Positions 25,847 through 35,865 of a DNA stretch of 64,000 nt are shown here, piece after piece. The notes under the pieces were generated by a model. It was not told where the DNA came from. It did not search any database and saw only the letters and a program-made list of their open reading frames with translations. The position numbers and the translations under genes were made by a program. The stretch is from Flammeovirga agarivorans (GTDB lineage Bacteria; Bacteroidota; Bacteroidia; Cytophagales; Flammeovirgaceae), in NCBI RefSeq assembly GCF_012641475.1, contig NZ_JABAIL010000001.1:186001-250000 (forward strand). The letters are read 5' to 3'. Positions within the stretch are counted from its first letter, which is position 1. Every line of letters starts with the position of its first letter.

Positions 25847-28800
25847 TTACAGTGATTTGATAAACTGTACAATAAATGCTCTTTCTTCTTCAGAAAGGTT
25901 ATTGTATGCAGTTCTAGAATTAGAGGCATCGCCTCCATGAAGTTGGATTGCCTTTTCTATCGATGTTGCTGAACCATCATGCATAAATAATGTCGCTTTA
26001 CCATTTCGTTCTAGTAAATCAATGTTTCTACCCATTCCCCATAAAGCAGGCGTTCTGAAAGAACCATTATATACATTATGGACTTTCATATCTGTATATG
26101 GACGTATCACCAAATCTCTAAATTCCTTTGGAGCATCAGAACTCGTTTTCTGAGTAACTTGGTGGCAACTAGCACATCCCACTGTATTAAAGGCAAGTTC
26201 ACCCTCAGCAACACCAGGGATATTGTAAGAGTTGGCAGACCTTGTTGGTACGGTTAGGAATTTGGTATAAGCAACGATTTGTTCTAAATCTTCTTGAGAA
26301 ATATCAGTATCAGGATTGATACCATGATCTTCTATTAAAGCATTTTTAGTTTGATCTTCTACAGTGGCAACACCACCATCCCAACGTAATCCGGCTTCAG
26401 CACCTGCAATCCATTGGAGCATACCTATACCAAATACTGGAGGAGCAATTCTAGGACCTCTAGGAGTATTGATCACTTCTGATCCTCTACCATCTCTAAA
26501 GTGACAGCTTCCACAAGAAGTTGAGCCAATGCGTGCTTGATCTAATTCGACTTGGAATTGATTGTACTCGCTGGCTTCACTTCTGTGGGTTACACCATGG
26601 AATAAGTGATGTCCTTCTAAGAAATCATCAACGTCGTCTTCACTTTCGAGTGTGATAATATGTTGAGTGAAAATAGCATCTCTTTCAAGATTATAATTTC
26701 TTTCGTTCCCACCTGCAGTAGCTAAACTCGGTAAAATCATAAGTGTAGAAGCTTTACCCGCGGATGCTAAACGAGGATCACCTAGTGTATTGAAACCTTG
26801 TCCGATAAAATAATTTTGAAGAGTATTATAGGTTTGAGCACCTGATCCACCAGCAACTGCAGTAATTTCATAATTGACCATATTACCATAGTTATACCCA
26901 GGTCCTAAATCAGAATATGTTGTCCCTGATACTCCACCAACGGTAGTAGCATATCGAGGTGCAGGTGAATCACCAATATCTAAAATATCAATTCTTACAG
27001 GAGTAACAGGAGCTCCTGCATGAGGATGGAAAGTTCCATTAGCAGATGTTAGTTGAGGATCAATTCTTAGATTGTCAGGACCATCTGTGATAATAGTTTC
27101 ATAACGATCTAAATAACGAAGTTGATCGGCATTATGTACAGCGTCAAAAACAGCTTCTGTGATACCATCATAAGCATGTGGATGTCTAAAACGCATCCAG
27201 TTGGCTGCAGTAGAGGCAATCGTAGGTCTATTTCGAGGATCAATTCTTTCTCCTTTTGTTGTAAATAATGAAGAATACATATATTGATCACCTGGGTCAT
27301 CTGTCATATACCCTTTTTTCTTATATCTAAAGAAGTAAAAGAAATTATCCGCTTGTAAACATTTAGTAGGAACACTGTTCGTTTCGTTTAACTTGATCCC
27401 CTCAAATTCTATTTGGTTACAAGAACAGAAAAACTCAAAATCAGGGTTGCCATCTGCTTGAATATCTATTGTTTGACCATGACTTACTGAAATAGTAGTT
27501 AAATCTTCAGACAGATCAAATGTATACCCATGTGTACCAGGTTGAACTCCAAGAACCGGAGTTGGTAATGCAGGTGAAGGGTAGAGTACCATTGGAATAT
27601 CACCACATGCTTCTTCTTCACAAGGAGCACAAGGGCCTCCACAATCGACTCTTTCTTCTCCTTGATTTAATATACCATCAGTACATGAAGGAGCAGCACC
27701 GCCTTCCAGAATTGCTGTATTTCCTAAATCTATAGGACAATCGCCACCGTCTCCCCAACGAACAAAAATGTGATAATTACCTGGAGCTAAACCCGTAATA
27801 GTGATCCATTTTAAATTGTCTTTTTCAGTGTAAGGGTAGGTATTGCCTCCATCAATTGAAAACTCAATATTTTCTCGATTTTCAACATCGTCAAATGATA
27901 AAGTAAGTATACCATCATTTTGTCCTTCAAAAGATTCATTTTGTTTAGTGATTACAGCATTTGGATTAGGTGTTCCATTACAAACTTCTTCACAAGAGAT
28001 ACAATTGGCTCCACCGCAGTCAACACCAGTTTCATCACCATTTTGGATGCCATCGCTACATGTAGGGCAATCGTTACAAGAAGCACCCCCACAATCAACA
28101 CCGGTTTCATCACCATTTTGTATACCATCTCCACATGTAGGAACAAAGAAACATTCTGATACTTGAACAACTTTTTCTTGTTCGTTACTTCCTTGTACTT
28201 TGATGGTGTAATCTGTATTTGCACTAATATTGACAAATCTTTGATAGTAACCATCTTCTTGTTTATCAGGAGTATAGCAGCTACCATTTAGACATAGATA
28301 TAAAGCAGACCCTAAATCTTCATGATAATATAAAATTCCTTGTCCGTCTATAATAGTTAAACCAAAGTCACCGCAAGAACCTTCTCCTGGTCCAGAGGAA
28401 CAAGGAGTACATGAGCCCCCACAGTCAATACCGGTTTCATCACCATTTTGAATATTATCGGAACAGGTGTCAGTAATAGTTTCTTTTAATAGCCACCAAA
28501 CATTACCAGCTCCTTCACCATTTGTATCATTTTCCTGATTATCCCCTGCAAAGTAATATAATGGTTGACCATTAAAAGTAAGTTGAAGCTCCCCATCACA
28601 AGTTCCACTCAACCCGAAGTCTCCAGTTAAACCCTGTGGTAAACTATTGGGTAAAATGATATTTAACTTAGAAGATGCAACAACTAATGGCCAATTCTGA
28701 GCACAACCATCGGTACAACTTCCAAACTCGTTCGTATCATTATCCCATGTATAGATAGCTTTCGCTGGTAAATTTCCGTACTTCGCAATGAGGTATTCAC

Positions 28801-30109
28801 CATGTGTAGGTGAGCTTGCTACAGAAATAACTAAGTCTTCCTTAGTCGGAATAGGGTCTTCTGGACAAATAGGGCAAACTCCCCCACAGTCAATTCCTTC
28901 TTCATTACCATCTTTAATCTGATTCTCACATGAACCAATAGTTACCGTACCTAAATAGGTGTTACATTCGCTATTTCCCCACTTCATACCAGCGGTATAG
29001 CTTCCTGAAGCTTTGTTAGGTACAGTCAATTGCCCCTCTTCGATACTGACTTTAAATGAATCAGAATCAAAGAAAAATAAGATGGAATCATACTCGTTTT
29101 CGACATTATTAAAATGGAATGTAACACTACCATCTAAGGCACCATCTGAAGTTTCATTGCTTGTCGTAACATGTGTGAAAACATTGGCAGGGTTATTTAA
29201 ACCTGTGCAGGGTTGCGGTTCTGCAGGTGTGCCAATAAAATTAATTTGGTCAATATTTAATGCAGCATCACCAGATTGGAAGATAATTGCAAAAGTATCA
29301 CCCTCCTGAATGTTTACACTAACAGAAGTTGTATTATAATTACCCACCCATGCTCCTGAAGATGAAAATGGGATATTATCAATGTCATTACCATTGATAA
29401 AGAAAGATATCTCACCGGATAGCTCAGAGGCATATACAATTTCTACGGAAGATGCAGATGGTGAATTTTCAATTTGAATACCTGCACCTTGTGCTGATAT
29501 ATATGCTACACCTTTGCCATTTGAAGCAGCAGGGTCATCATAAACAGAGGCACTTCCGACGATTTGTGCAAGTTCTACTTCTATTTTGTGACGATCAGTT
29601 GGAGGGGGAGCAATGCATGGTTCACAATCTCCTCCACAGTCTACTCCTTCCTCGTTTCCATTTTGGATTCCATCAGAACAAGTAGGAATTACTGGGTTTG
29701 TTCCATCTCCTTTTGCTGTGGCAACAACAGAGTATTGATCGGAGATATACTGACCACTACTATTGTCTTGGATTTTCAACTGAATAGTGTAAGTGTTGCC
29801 TACTTCTAGTCCGCTGACACTTCTTTCCCAACGATTTCCTACTTTTTCTCCAGGCGAACAAGCAGCACCTAGACAGATGTAATTCCATCCACCTGTCCAG
29901 TTTTGGTCTTCAAAGTAGATGGTAGCATTTCCATTTTCAACTTCAATCCCATAACCTTGTGCATTTGAAAAGCTCATTGTTGAAATGAAAAGCAGAGCAG
30001 TACAAAGGAATTGTACATAATAGTTAGTTGAACGACCGCTATTCTTAGTATTAGAGTAGCAGTATAAACAGAGAATCTTATCCCTGATTACTGTAGATAA
30101 TTCATTCAT
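25847..30109 (-). CDS. Large multidomain secreted di-heme oxidoreductase with Cys-rich repeats
   Basis: A 1420-aa protein. A hydrophobic signal at residues 31-51 follows an unusually long N-region, so the true start may be later. Six Cys-rich modules of about 22 residues (core DGIQNG...VDCGG) occur, the first at 144-165. They separate a beta domain (51-135), a CBM6-like domain (about 175-300), a secreted-repeat Lipoprotein_15-like domain (about 430-545) and further beta domains. The C-terminal 400 residues form a di-heme cytochrome c peroxidase/thiol oxidoreductase-like domain (DUF1111 group) with CGSCH (C1199) and CASCH (C1312). There is no T9SS domain of its own. It is co-transcribed with the T9SS cargo gene. 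The likely role is extracytoplasmic redox chemistry on a bound polymer (inference). Confidence 0.8.
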   Translation of the reverse strand: MNELSTVIRDKILCLYCYSNTKNSGRSTNYYVQFLCTALLFISTMSFSNAQGYGIEVENGNATIYFEDQNWTGGWNYICLGAACSPGEKVGNRWERSVSGLEVGNTYTIQLKIQDNSSGQYISDQYSVVATAKGDGTNPVIPTCSDGIQNGNEEGVDCGGDCEPCIAPPPTDRHKIEVELAQIVGSASVYDDPAASNGKGVAYISAQGAGIQIENSPSASSVEIVYASELSGEISFFINGNDIDNIPFSSSGAWVGNYNTTSVSVNIQEGDTFAIIFQSGDAALNIDQINFIGTPAEPQPCTGLNNPANVFTHVTTSNETSDGALDGSVTFHFNNVENEYDSILFFFDSDSFKVSIEEGQLTVPNKASGSYTAGMKWGNSECNTYLGTVTIGSCENQIKDGNEEGIDCGGVCPICPEDPIPTKEDLVISVASSPTHGEYLIAKYGNLPAKAIYTWDNDTNEFGSCTDGCAQNWPLVVASSKLNIILPNSLPQGLTGDFGLSGTCDGELQLTFNGQPLYYFAGDNQENDTNGEGAGNVWWLLKETITDTCSDNIQNGDETGIDCGGSCTPCSSGPGEGSCGDFGLTIIDGQGILYYHEDLGSALYLCLNGSCYTPDKQEDGYYQRFVNISANTDYTIKVQGSNEQEKVVQVSECFFVPTCGDGIQNGDETGVDCGGASCNDCPTCSDGIQNGDETGVDCGGANCISCEEVCNGTPNPNAVITKQNESFEGQNDGILTLSFDDVENRENIEFSIDGGNTYPYTEKDNLKWITITGLAPGNYHIFVRWGDGGDCPIDLGNTAILEGGAAPSCTDGILNQGEERVDCGGPCAPCEEEACGDIPMVLYPSPALPTPVLGVQPGTHGYTFDLSEDLTTISVSHGQTIDIQADGNPDFEFFCSCNQIEFEGIKLNETNSVPTKCLQADNFFYFFRYKKKGYMTDDPGDQYMYSSLFTTKGERIDPRNRPTIASTAANWMRFRHPHAYDGITEAVFDAVHNADQLRYLDRYETIITDGPDNLRIDPQLTSANGTFHPHAGAPVTPVRIDILDIGDSPAPRYATTVGGVSGTTYSDLGPGYNYGNMVNYEITAVAGGSGAQTYNTLQNYFIGQGFNTLGDPRLASAGKASTLMILPSLATAGGNERNYNLERDAIFTQHIITLESEDDVDDFLEGHHLFHGVTHRSEASEYNQFQVELDQARIGSTSCGSCHFRDGRGSEVINTPRGPRIAPPVFGIGMLQWIAGAEAGLRWDGGVATVEDQTKNALIEDHGINPDTDISQEDLEQIVAYTKFLTVPTRSANSYNIPGVAEGELAFNTVGCASCHQVTQKTSSDAPKEFRDLVIRPYTDMKVHNVYNGSFRTPALWGMGRNIDLLERNGKATLFMHDGSATSIEKAIQLHGGDASNSRTAYNNLSEEERAFIVQFIKSL

Positions 30110-30682
30110 TTTCGTGTAGTTAAATAGTTACCTAAATGGTATTCGACAACGAAAAATTATGAGTTGTTAACAAGCTTACCTAAAATAGATCTACTGCATT
30201 TCTACAGGTGATTATTACTTAAATTCTACGTTTTAAGATTATTGATATTATAAACTATCGCCAATTATAAGTGAGTTTTTTATGATGAATTTATGAAGCG
30301 TTGTAGTGTAGTAATTTATGGTAGTAGTAGTGTTTTAATGGATGATCTTATGTTGGGTGATTCTCTTTTCTAATTGTCTTATTTCTATATAGGGAGTGTA
30401 TTTTAAATTGATTATAGAATATTCTATTGGACATTTTAGGTATCGATTTATTGAAAAACCTAAGAGTGTTCAGTAATGGAGTAGTAGTCCAATTCCTTTA
30501 TATATGAAGTAATTTTCGATCATCCATGTTCATTTAAGTAAGAATCTTAAATAGAAAAATTCTTGAAATAAGAGATACGTCAATATAGGATGTAACTCAA
30601 TAGGAAGATAAACGAAAATTAAGGTGACTTTTTTTAATGTTAGATATAAGTAGTCAAATATTTAAAATAATCTTATCAAAAT
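30110..30682. other. Gene-free divergent intergenic region
   Basis: About 570 nt between the leftward di-heme operon and the rightward 133-aa gene. No ORF, tRNA or strong hairpin is supported. It presumably holds promoters for both, but I could not fix them to a consensus match. Confidence 0.5.
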
Positions 30683-31084
30683 ATGAGGAAATTTCATCTA
30701 ATCTTTATCGGGATATTTATCTTTTTTTCAACAGTATTTACAGCGATGATTAAGGCTGAAAATAAGTTAGATATAGAGGATGAAAAGAGTAGTGTAGTTA
30801 ACGATTTTAACCAAGATTTTGAAGTAGGAGAAGCGATTTATTATCAAGATGTAGTAACGGTAAACGTCGATTTAGAAAAGATGGCTAATTCATTAGGATG
30901 GACCGTTTATCATTATCATGAATATTCTATCACTTTTGATGGGAGAAATTCCTTTGTTTTATTCTGTGATTTTATAAAAGAGGTGAATCAAGAACGATTT
31001 TTAGCTTCAGGTTTTAAAAACATCGAAATGAAACTAATATATAAAGAAGAAGTGATTCAATATTTTCAAGAAGAATTAGAATAA
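30683..31084 (+). CDS. Small secreted protein, unknown function
   Basis: A 133-aa protein with a signal peptide (about residues 1-25, TAMIKAEN). The mature domain is mixed alpha/beta, about 105 residues, with no motif I recognise. It holds one Cys and several aromatic residues (WTVYHYHEYSITFDG). Start MRKFHLIFIGIFIFF. A terminator follows at 31139. It stands alone between the di-heme operon and the DUF1989 region. No homologue family is recognised. Confidence 0.6.
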   Translation: MRKFHLIFIGIFIFFSTVFTAMIKAENKLDIEDEKSSVVNDFNQDFEVGEAIYYQDVVTVNVDLEKMANSLGWTVYHYHEYSITFDGRNSFVLFCDFIKEVNQERFLASGFKNIEMKLIYKEEVIQYFQEELE

Positions 31085-31138
31085 TCGTTTCGTCCAAATA
31101 AGATATTAGCACTAATAAGTGATATTCGTTCCAACTTT

Positions 31139-31167
31139 AAGGTTGTCAGAAATGGCAACCTTTTTTT
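31139..31167 (+). terminator. Terminator of the 133-aa gene
   Basis: The stem AAGGTTGTCA (31139-31148) pairs with TGGCAACCTT (31153-31162) with one G-T pair. Loop GAAA, then seven T. Confidence 0.9.
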
Positions 31168-31259
31168 GTAGAAAAAAAATAATGATTAGCTAGGGGTTTT
31201 ATTTAATTATCACGCCTATGAAGATGAAAAGGAAATAAGAACCAAAAAAATCTTCAATT

Positions 31260-32195
31260 ATGTGTAATTCAAATCAATTAAAAGCAAATTATCAAGCTGA
31301 TGTAGATCCAGTAAAAAGCTATCAAGAAAAGTGTAAAGTGAATTATGATTTCTATGAGCAAGTGATAAACACTAAAGGGAGTAGAAAAGAAATTTATTCA
31401 GATATGATTCTTCCTCATACAGGAAATGCTTTTCCTGTTAAGCAAGGACAGGTAATTAGATTCGAGCAAAAGCCTAGCTTACATAATGGGAGAACTCAAA
31501 TTCTTGATGTTCAATTTATCACACCAGATTTAAAACAATGGAGTGATCATTTAAATAATGGACCAATAGAAGGGTTAAATCTAAAACTCTTTTCTGGAGT
31601 ATGGACACAAAGCCAGTATATGGAGAAAATAGCAACTGTAGTAGCGGACGAATTCCCATATGAACTTCTAGATGATAAGAACACATCACATATGTTTTTT
31701 GCTGCACATTGTTGCCCTGAGTGGATTGAGATGACTCATGGTAAAGAAGCGAACGTCAATAGTTGTCAAGAAAATTTCATTCATGGTTTTAATAGAATTC
31801 CTGCTATTCAGGCAATAAAGGATGAAAAAAAGAGACGAGAGACAGTACAGTTTTTCGCAGATAAAAATGATATTAATATTTTTCAAGGCAATAGATTTGG
31901 ACAAGATGAAAACGGAATAACAAGGTGTTTTTTATCACCAACTCCTCAGGTTCCTGATGGTACAGGTGTTGAGTTTTATGCAGAAAAAGATTGCTATGTA
32001 GTGGTTAGTAATTGCCCTTATGCGGATCAGGCTTTACCGTTTCCAGAAGCAGACCCTAATCCAGTGTATATTACTGTAGAAGATACAGGGATACTTCCTT
32101 ACTCATCAAATCATTTGAATATTAATCATGGATGGGAGGATAGAATTTATGATAGAATCTACTCTAAAGATATGACTGCAAAACCTATTGACTAA
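31260..32195 (+). CDS. DUF1989 family protein (urea carboxylase-associated type), paralogue 1
   Basis: A 311-aa cytoplasmic protein. The family pattern is seen as GNAFPVKQGQVIRFEQ, RTQILDVQFI, NVNSCQENFIHGFNRIP, DINIFQ, VPDGTGVEFYAEKDCYVVVSNCPYAD. DUF1989 proteins are often encoded with urea carboxylase or amino-acid genes, but their reaction is unresolved; conserved His and Cys suggest a metal site. The first of two paralogues that bracket a sigma factor and kinase pair. A weak hairpin follows at 32211. Confidence 0.8.
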   Translation: MCNSNQLKANYQADVDPVKSYQEKCKVNYDFYEQVINTKGSRKEIYSDMILPHTGNAFPVKQGQVIRFEQKPSLHNGRTQILDVQFITPDLKQWSDHLNNGPIEGLNLKLFSGVWTQSQYMEKIATVVADEFPYELLDDKNTSHMFFAAHCCPEWIEMTHGKEANVNSCQENFIHGFNRIPAIQAIKDEKKRRETVQFFADKNDINIFQGNRFGQDENGITRCFLSPTPQVPDGTGVEFYAEKDCYVVVSNCPYADQALPFPEADPNPVYITVEDTGILPYSSNHLNINHGWEDRIYDRIYSKDMTAKPID

Positions 32196-32210
32196 CCTCT
32201 TCAGTGAATA

Positions 32211-32247
32211 TGGCTTTCAGCAGTCAATAACTGCTGAAGCTATATTT
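32211..32247 (+). terminator. Possible terminator after DUF1989 paralogue 1
   Basis: TTCAGCAGT (32216-32224) pairs with ACTGCTGAA (32230-32238) over loop CAATA. The tail (GCTATATTTTAC) has only a short T-run, so this is a moderate candidate. Confidence 0.55.
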
Positions 32248-32321
32248 TACTTGAATTTGTTGTATTAGATATCGACAAATATTGTTACATTTAATCACTC
32301 TTCAATTATTATCATTCTACT

Positions 32322-32879
32322 ATGGAAAAGAACAATATCACCCAGATATTAAATAATAAATCAGACCTAGACAGATCAGATAAAATTTATCCTTTAGTCT
32401 ATGATAACCTACATCTTATATCAGAAAAACTATTCCAAAGAGAAAGAGTAGGTCATACCCTTCAGCCTACCTTATTGGTCAATGAAGCTTTTATGAATTT
32501 AGTGGATAATGACAATATTGAGTGGCAAGGGAAAACACATTTTTATGCCATGGGTGCTAGGGCAATACGTAGAATATTAGTAGACCATGCCCGCTCTAAA
32601 AACACATCTAAAAGAGGAGGTGATTGGCATAAAATTGATCTTGAAAAAGTAGTAGCTTTCCACCCAGAAAAAGGAGATATGGCTTTAGCTTTAGATGAAG
32701 CTATAGAACACCTTGCCGAAAAACATGAACGTCAGGCGAAGGTTGTAGAAATGAAATTTTTTGGGGGGATGAAAATGAAAGAAATAGCGGATGAATTAGG
32801 TGTATCTATCAAAACCATTGAAGTAGATTGGACCGTTGCAAAGCAATGGATAAAGATTTTTTTAACTAAAGAAGTATAA
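32322..32879 (+). CDS. ECF-like RNA polymerase sigma factor
   Basis: A 185-aa sigma-70 family protein of the ECF-like group (Pfam Sigma70_ECF style). Signature: TLQPTLLVNEAFMNL in region 2, HFYAMGARAIRRILVDHAR, then KRGGDWHKIDLE. Region 4 has the helix-turn-helix MKEIADELGVSIKTIEVDWTVAKQWI. In other phyla this group is often encoded with Hanks-type Ser/Thr kinases, and phosphorylation of the sigma factor by the kinase has been shown in the ECF43 group. Its stop overlaps the kinase start (TAATG), so the pair is translationally coupled. Target promoters are unknown. No anti-sigma factor gene is present. Confidence 0.88.
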   Translation: MEKNNITQILNNKSDLDRSDKIYPLVYDNLHLISEKLFQRERVGHTLQPTLLVNEAFMNLVDNDNIEWQGKTHFYAMGARAIRRILVDHARSKNTSKRGGDWHKIDLEKVVAFHPEKGDMALALDEAIEHLAEKHERQAKVVEMKFFGGMKMKEIADELGVSIKTIEVDWTVAKQWIKIFLTKEV

Positions 32880-35122
32880 TGTCAGACGATTTACATGTAA
32901 AGGCTTCAGAACTCTTCGGTCAGGTAATGGAATTACCTTATGAAGACGCCATATCTGTCATTAATAAGTCTACAGAAAATGATGAAGCTTTAAGAGAGTA
33001 TACCCTTAATCTGTATACATCTTTTGCAAAGGAAAAGGAAAACTTTGGACAATCTGATAATAATTCAAACACACAAGAACACATCACTAATTCCTCTTTT
33101 TTACAAAAGAAACTTACCCAATCATCAGTTAATGAAATAGATAAAAAATCTTTCTTTCGAAAAAGGAAGAATTGGCTAACTGTTGCATTGGTATTGTTAT
33201 TAGTCATTGCCGGTTTTTTCTATGGAACCATTGTTCGCAATAAATTAATTAATAGTGAGTTAAGAGAGCATCAAGCCTTTTTAAATTCTCAATCTTCGAT
33301 CGTAGAACATTGGATGGTAAGTGAGAAAATGAAGATTAAGGATCTCGCTAAGCTTTCTATTGTTCAATCTTTATGTAGGGAGCTATTAGAACAATACAAT
33401 AAAAAAGGAAAGGCATACCTCACCTCGAATTCTCCACAACTAGAAGAGTTTACCCAAGAACTTAAAAAATTAAGTAAGAGTGAACAGGTGTTAGGAATGA
33501 GTATTATCCATGCTAATACACCTATAACGTTTATTAGTACAGGACTAATAGGTGAAAAAACAAAAGTTTCCATCTTAAATGGTCAAATGTTAGGTGATGG
33601 AGGGTATAAAAAATATTTAGAGGTAATTAAAGGAAAAACAGTGTTTGTACCGCCACTAACACTTTCCGAGCAAGTAGATGTATTGACTAACCCAATTGAT
33701 AATTATTTTTCAGAATGTCATTTTGCAACACCCGTTTATTCTGAAGGAAATATTATTGGAGTGTTAAGTATGAGTCTTTCCTCAGAAGCTACATTTAGCC
33801 GTCTATTTGAAAATGCATTAACTCTTGATGAAACAAATGTTTATGCTTTTAATAAAAATGGTCAAATTTTAAGTAGTACTCTAAAGTATGATGGAGACGA
33901 TACTTATTTAGCAGATCCATTAAAAGTTAAACTAAAGTATAATAATGAACCCACTTCTCTTTTTTCAGATATCCAAGAAAAGCTCACTCATGATCCTGTA
34001 GCTCTAAAAGGACATCTATTAAAAAGTTATTATGATTATAATGGTAATGATGTTGTTGGCTCTTGGGTTTGGTTTCCTTCAGAAGAATTTGGGCTAATTT
34101 ATGAACAAAACCAATCTGTATTTTATCAATCAGTTCATCTCTTTGACCTGACTTACCTATTATCTGTTTTAGTAGTATTGATTTTCGGTGGAATAATCAT
34201 TAAAACAGATTTCCAACTGAATTTATTGAATAAAAAACTACAGAAATTAGGTCAATATCATCTTCTGGAAAAAATAGGAGAGGGAGGATTTGGAGAAGTT
34301 TTTAAAGGGGAACATCAATTATTAAAGCAACCTGTGGCGATCAAATTGTTGAAAAAGAGTTTTAATGATACTGATGCCTTAGATCGTTTCAGAAAAGAGG
34401 TGATGGTCACTGCTTCATTACATCACCCCAATACAATTAGAGTATTTGATTATGGTCATAATCACCAAAATCAGTTCTATTATGTGATGGAATATCTTCA
34501 TGGAATTTCATTAGAAGAATTATTAATACATAATAAGAAAATTGAAATTGGACGAGGTCTTCATATCCTTTTACAGGTTGGATATAGTTTGATGGAAGCA
34601 CATCAAAAAGGGTTATTACACCGAGATATTAAACCTGCAAATATTATGGTGTGTAATCAAGGAGGAGCCTTTGATACCGTGAAACTACTAGACTTCGGAT
34701 TGGTGAAAGAAGTTAATACTATAGAGCATACAAAATTAAATAGAATCGGTGGTACTCCTATGTTTATGGCTCCCGAAAGGTTACATGATCCTTTTAATGC
34801 AGATGTAAGACAGGATATTTATGCTTTAGGAGCAGTAGGATTGTATATGTTCAGTGGTAAATATATAGTGGAATTAATATCACAAAAGATGCTTCAAGGA
34901 GTAGACTCTATAGATACATTGCTAAACGAGGAAGTGTTTGATCGAAAGGACTTACCAACTCCTCTAATACAATTATTTTTTCAATGTGTCAGCTTCAATG
35001 TAGACGAACGTCCTTCTAGGGTTCTTCAATTTATACAAATACTGAGAGAGATTGCTAAAGACTACCCTTGGACCGTTGATGATGCTCAACAGTCTTGGAA
35101 AGCATACGATGTGTATGGTTAA
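32879..35122 (+). CDS. Membrane Ser/Thr protein kinase with Cache-like sensor domain
   Basis: A 747-aa membrane receptor kinase. A short cytoplasmic N-terminus (about 1-95) is followed by a first membrane helix (WLTVALVLLLVIAGFF), an extracytoplasmic Cache-like domain of about 300 residues (112-420, including the pattern FATPVYSEGNIIGVLSMSL) and a second helix (LLSVLVVLIFGGIII). The Hanks-type kinase domain runs from about 459: Gly loop GEGGFGEVFKG, Lys488, HRD with D583, DFG with D605, APE in MAPERL. All catalytic residues are present, so it is active by prediction. It probably senses an extracellular small molecule and phosphorylates cytoplasmic targets, the coupled sigma factor being the obvious candidate (inference). 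Confidence 0.9.
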   Translation: MSDDLHVKASELFGQVMELPYEDAISVINKSTENDEALREYTLNLYTSFAKEKENFGQSDNNSNTQEHITNSSFLQKKLTQSSVNEIDKKSFFRKRKNWLTVALVLLLVIAGFFYGTIVRNKLINSELREHQAFLNSQSSIVEHWMVSEKMKIKDLAKLSIVQSLCRELLEQYNKKGKAYLTSNSPQLEEFTQELKKLSKSEQVLGMSIIHANTPITFISTGLIGEKTKVSILNGQMLGDGGYKKYLEVIKGKTVFVPPLTLSEQVDVLTNPIDNYFSECHFATPVYSEGNIIGVLSMSLSSEATFSRLFENALTLDETNVYAFNKNGQILSSTLKYDGDDTYLADPLKVKLKYNNEPTSLFSDIQEKLTHDPVALKGHLLKSYYDYNGNDVVGSWVWFPSEEFGLIYEQNQSVFYQSVHLFDLTYLLSVLVVLIFGGIIIKTDFQLNLLNKKLQKLGQYHLLEKIGEGGFGEVFKGEHQLLKQPVAIKLLKKSFNDTDALDRFRKEVMVTASLHHPNTIRVFDYGHNHQNQFYYVMEYLHGISLEELLIHNKKIEIGRGLHILLQVGYSLMEAHQKGLLHRDIKPANIMVCNQGGAFDTVKLLDFGLVKEVNTIEHTKLNRIGGTPMFMAPERLHDPFNADVRQDIYALGAVGLYMFSGKYIVELISQKMLQGVDSIDTLLNEEVFDRKDLPTPLIQLFFQCVSFNVDERPSRVLQFIQILREIAKDYPWTVDDAQQSWKAYDVYG

Positions 35123-35125
35123 GGC

Positions 35126-35539
35126 TTATACTATTTCTACTTTCTTAGTGTGAAAAAGATTTTTAAGATGAAGACTTATTAATGCAATCGATGCAGTGTA
35201 AGAAAGGATACTTAACCACATAGGCTCAAATCCAAAGTACTTAAGAATACAAGTAATAACATATAGCAAATACACAATCCACATCACTTTAGCATGTAAA
35301 TGATGTTGGCATTTTTTTGTAGTGAAATATACAGCTACTCCACTTACTAAAATCATAGAAAGATCAACAAACCCCCAAAAATCTAATGTATGATGATGAT
35401 GATGTTCATGTCCATGTTGCATCAATGAACTACCTATAATTAAACCTGAGGTAAGCATACAATGAACAAGACAAATAAATGACCCTGTAATTCCAATTTG
35501 ATCAGACTTTTTACGAAGTGTTTCTTTAATAGTACACAT
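35126..35539 (-). CDS. MerC domain protein
   Basis: A 137-aa membrane protein with four hydrophobic helices and the MerC signature GSFICLVHCMLTSGLI. A His-rich insert (HGHEHHHHH) near residue 45 and a second HH cluster (KKCQHHLH) suggest metal binding. Classical MerC transports mercuric ion, but chromosomal Bacteroidota forms often have no mer operon and their role is unclear. It lies on the opposite strand, 3 nt from the kinase stop, converging. Confidence 0.8.
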   Translation of the reverse strand: MCTIKETLRKKSDQIGITGSFICLVHCMLTSGLIIGSSLMQHGHEHHHHHTLDFWGFVDLSMILVSGVAVYFTTKKCQHHLHAKVMWIVYLLYVITCILKYFGFEPMWLSILSYTASIALISLHLKNLFHTKKVEIV

Positions 35540-35865
35540 AATAGATAATAATTATTTTGATAAATTGATTTTGATATCTTCATTATCATATGCGGTAACT
35601 ATTGCTAAATCCCTAACTCAATTTTTGATTTTTATTCTACGCTTTGATATTCTCTCATTTGAAGGCTCATCCGTGCATAATAATTTTAGTATACATACCT
35701 TTTAAGTCTTGATTTTTAAATCGATTATTTGACTTAATACTTACACCCCTTTCAACAATAAAATGATAGATGTGGTTAACGAAGGTTAATGGTATAGGGA
35801 GTTTAAAAAGATCTCCCGCCTATGTTGGTGAATACGAATTAATCACAATCAAAAATCTATCAATT
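35540..35865. other. Divergent intergenic region between MerC gene and DUF1989 paralogue 2
   Basis: About 325 nt, AT-rich. I see no RNA gene or strong hairpin. An in-frame extension of the rightward gene to 35770 is possible on paper but not supported by its paralogue. Confidence 0.4.

Noticed and set aside
27520-28287. Overlapping reading frames on both strands inside the di-heme gene
   Set aside because: They follow the repeats of the real gene and have no start context or recognisable product.
35770-35865. N-terminal extension of DUF1989 paralogue 2
   Set aside because: The paralogue at 31260 starts at the same MCN position with the same upstream context, so the ATG at 35866 is used.
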